Of a stretch of 7,301 nt of DNA, positions 6,121 to 7,301 are shown piece after piece. Below the pieces are notes generated by a model that was given only the letters and a program-made list of their open reading frames with translations, was not told the origin of the DNA and made no database searches. Each line of letters opens with the position of its first letter. Position 1 is the first letter of the stretch. The stretch covers positions 1 through 7,301 of the forward strand of contig JAPOYW010000292.1 of assembly GCA_026706425.1 (NCBI GenBank), given 5' to 3'. Made by a program: the position numbers and the translations under genes. The stretch comes from Gammaproteobacteria bacterium (lineage in GTDB: Bacteria > Pseudomonadota > Gammaproteobacteria > Pseudomonadales > Azotimanducaceae).

Positions 6121-6577
6121 CACCAAGAAGCACACCCACTTTCGTCCGGAACCGCCCAAGTCCGAGGACAGTCAAGCCAGCGGGACGATTGCTCCCCTGC
6201 GTTACCGGCTCGCGGCAATCCTCTACGACACGCTGATCATCCTGGCGGTCTGGGTGTTCACTATCGTGGCGCTGGTGACACTCATCGGCGACGCGGTGTT
6301 GGGTGCCTGGGTGCAGACGCTGCTGTTCCTCGAGATGTATGCATTCCTCGCGTTCTTCTGGTGTATGCGCGGCCAAACGATCGGAATGCTTGCCTGGCAC
6401 CTTCGGATTCGCTCGGATGGCCCTTTCACGCCGTCGCAGGCGCTCGGTCGTTTCGTCGGCGGCATGGCGAGCTTCGCGACCCTGGGCCTGGGATTCATCT
6501 GGATGTGGTTCGACCGTGATGGCATGACCTGGTCGGACCGGATGTCGAACAGCACGATCGTCCGAATCCGCGACTAG
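6116..6577 (+). CDS. RDD-family inner-membrane protein
   Basis: This 153-residue integral membrane protein of the RDD family has no established general function. The N-terminus (1-28) is polar and probably cytosolic. Three hydrophobic segments follow at about 33-57, 61-84 and 111-132. The family signature Arg and Asp residues are present: Arg31 and Asp38 at the start of the first helix (RLAAILYD), the conserved loop RGQTIGMLAWHLRI after helix 2, and WSDRMSNS (139-146) at the C-terminus, the usual closing motif. Length is typical for single-domain RDD proteins. The start at 6116 is firm within its frame because a stop lies just upstream (6110-6112), although no good Shine-Dalgarno is seen. It faces lptG tail to tail with 17 bases between the two stops, and looks like an ordinary core gene bordering the accessory cassette. 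Confidence 0.9.
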   Translation: MNTKKHTHFRPEPPKSEDSQASGTIAPLRYRLAAILYDTLIILAVWVFTIVALVTLIGDAVLGAWVQTLLFLEMYAFLAFFWCMRGQTIGMLAWHLRIRSDGPFTPSQALGRFVGGMASFATLGLGFIWMWFDRDGMTWSDRMSNSTIVRIRD

Positions 6578-6594
6578 CTGCACAAGCCGTTGCC

Positions 6595-7301
6595 TCACGA
6601 CGCCACGCGGCGTACCAGCACGACGCCGACAACCCAGGTGACGGCGACCGGTACCGACATCGCGAGCCAGGGCGGGATGGCGAACACCACGCTCATCGGT
6701 CCGAACACATCCACCAGGTACTTGAACGCGAGGCCCACCGCAATGCCCGCGCCAAGTCGGGCACCCAAGCCCGCCTCGCGCAAGGGTCCAGACACGAACG
6801 CCAGTGCGACCAGCACCAGGCCGAGTACGGCAAGCGGTTGCAGTGCCTTGCCCCAAAACGCCACCTGGTAACGCGTCGGGTCGAGCCCTTCGCGAGCCAT
6901 GTACTCGATCTGGAAACGAAGGTCGGCGAACGATAGTTTGCTGGGATCGAACAACGCTTTCGCACTCAGGAGTTCGGGGTTCGCAGCGATGCGCCAGGGC
7001 ATCTCGGGGTAGTGTTGAACAGTCGATTCCTCGACGTCCAGCCGGGTCTCAGCCACGTTCTCAAGCAACCAGTATCCACCGTCCTCGATGTAACCCGCGC
7101 GTGCCGCCCGGCGGCTGCGGGTCATCCTGCCGTCCTGGAATTCGTACTGCCGGATCCCGATCAGTTCGCCGTTTTCGTCGAACCCCCCTACGTTGGTGAT
7201 CAACGCGCCCTCCCGGTACCAGGCCGAGGAGACGATCCGGCCGTCTCCGTCGCCCCGCTGCACGCTGAGCTTCAGCGAACCGGCGGCCGTTTCGCCTGCG
7301 G
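6595..7301 (-). CDS. lptG: LPS export ABC transporter permease LptG (C-terminal part, cut by the window edge)
   Basis: The stop is at 6595-6597 and the frame is open to the right edge, giving about 234 residues of a protein that is usually about 360 long. LptG pairs with LptF as the membrane core of the LptB2FG transporter, which extracts lipopolysaccharide from the inner membrane and feeds it to the periplasmic bridge. The fragment begins in the periplasmic beta-jellyroll domain (strand-rich, to about the ENVAETRLDVEE stretch). It continues through the coupling region (LSFADLRFQIEYMAREGLD) into three C-terminal membrane helices. The hallmarks are FWGKALQPLAVLGLVLVAL, SGPLRE, the FKYLVDVFGP segment and PPWLA near the end. 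LptF is closely similar in outline, but the FKYL-GP-PPWLA ending fits LptG better. No sign of decay is seen. The rest of the gene and probably lptF lie to the right of the window. Confidence 0.92.
   Translation of the reverse strand, partial: AGETAAGSLKLSVQRGDGDGRIVSSAWYREGALITNVGGFDENGELIGIRQYEFQDGRMTRSRRAARAGYIEDGGYWLLENVAETRLDVEESTVQHYPEMPWRIAANPELLSAKALFDPSKLSFADLRFQIEYMAREGLDPTRYQVAFWGKALQPLAVLGLVLVALAFVSGPLREAGLGARLGAGIAVGLAFKYLVDVFGPMSVVFAIPPWLAMSVPVAVTWVVGVVLVRRVAS

Noticed and set aside
6049..6519. A 156-residue plus-strand frame overlapping the RDD gene
   Set aside because: It is in a different frame from the RDD signature motifs and has no membrane or family pattern of its own.
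6578..6594. A shared bidirectional terminator between the RDD gene and lptG
   Set aside because: The 17 bases between the two stops contain no inverted repeat and no T-tract.
6804..7199. A plus-strand frame opposite lptG
   Set aside because: It is an antisense shadow of clearly recognisable LptG coding sequence.

Overview
The window is GC-rich and looks like a gammaproteobacterial chromosome. The main evidence is at the right end: a 3' fragment of lptG (Gram-negative LPS export permease) on the minus strand, convergent with a small RDD-family membrane protein. Both look like ordinary core genes. I cannot name a genus from the sequence.

The left three quarters (166-5761) is a compact three-gene plus-strand operon that looks like an accessory genome-defence cassette. 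Gene 1 (166-1257) is a complete C5-cytosine DNA methyltransferase. Gene 2 (1257-4205) is a 982-residue protein with two GHKL (Bergerat-fold) ATPase modules: an N-terminal Hsp90/MutL/MORC-like ATPase with an S5-like part, then a long helical region, then a C-terminal histidine-kinase-like module with an H-box. Gene 3 (4202-5761) is a 519-residue protein with an N-terminal receiver domain. The receiver keeps the acidic pair, phospho-acceptor Asp, Thr and Lys, and is followed by a C-terminal region of about 320 residues that I do not recognise. The genes overlap by 1 nt and 4 nt, so they are almost certainly translated as one unit. The inferred logic is a cytosolic two-component relay: methylation marks self DNA, the twin-ATPase kinase senses DNA or its state, and it phosphorylates a receiver-effector. 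No recognisable nuclease is present, so the effector activity is either in the unknown C-terminal region or encoded outside the window.

Between the cassette and the core genes lies a 91-residue protein (5787-6062) resembling the MbcA/ParS/Xre (DUF2384) antitoxin C-terminal domain. Its N-terminal part is short and no RES-type toxin follows it, so it looks orphan or degraded. The RDD gene (6116-6577) and lptG (6595-7301, minus strand, truncated by the window edge) follow.

The first 165 bases hold a possible tail of an upstream gene (stop at 111-113), a short two-copy repeat and the Shine-Dalgarno that sets the methyltransferase start. I saw no tRNA, rRNA, CRISPR array, insertion sequence or convincing rho-independent terminator. 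No gene-free stretch exceeds 300 bases.
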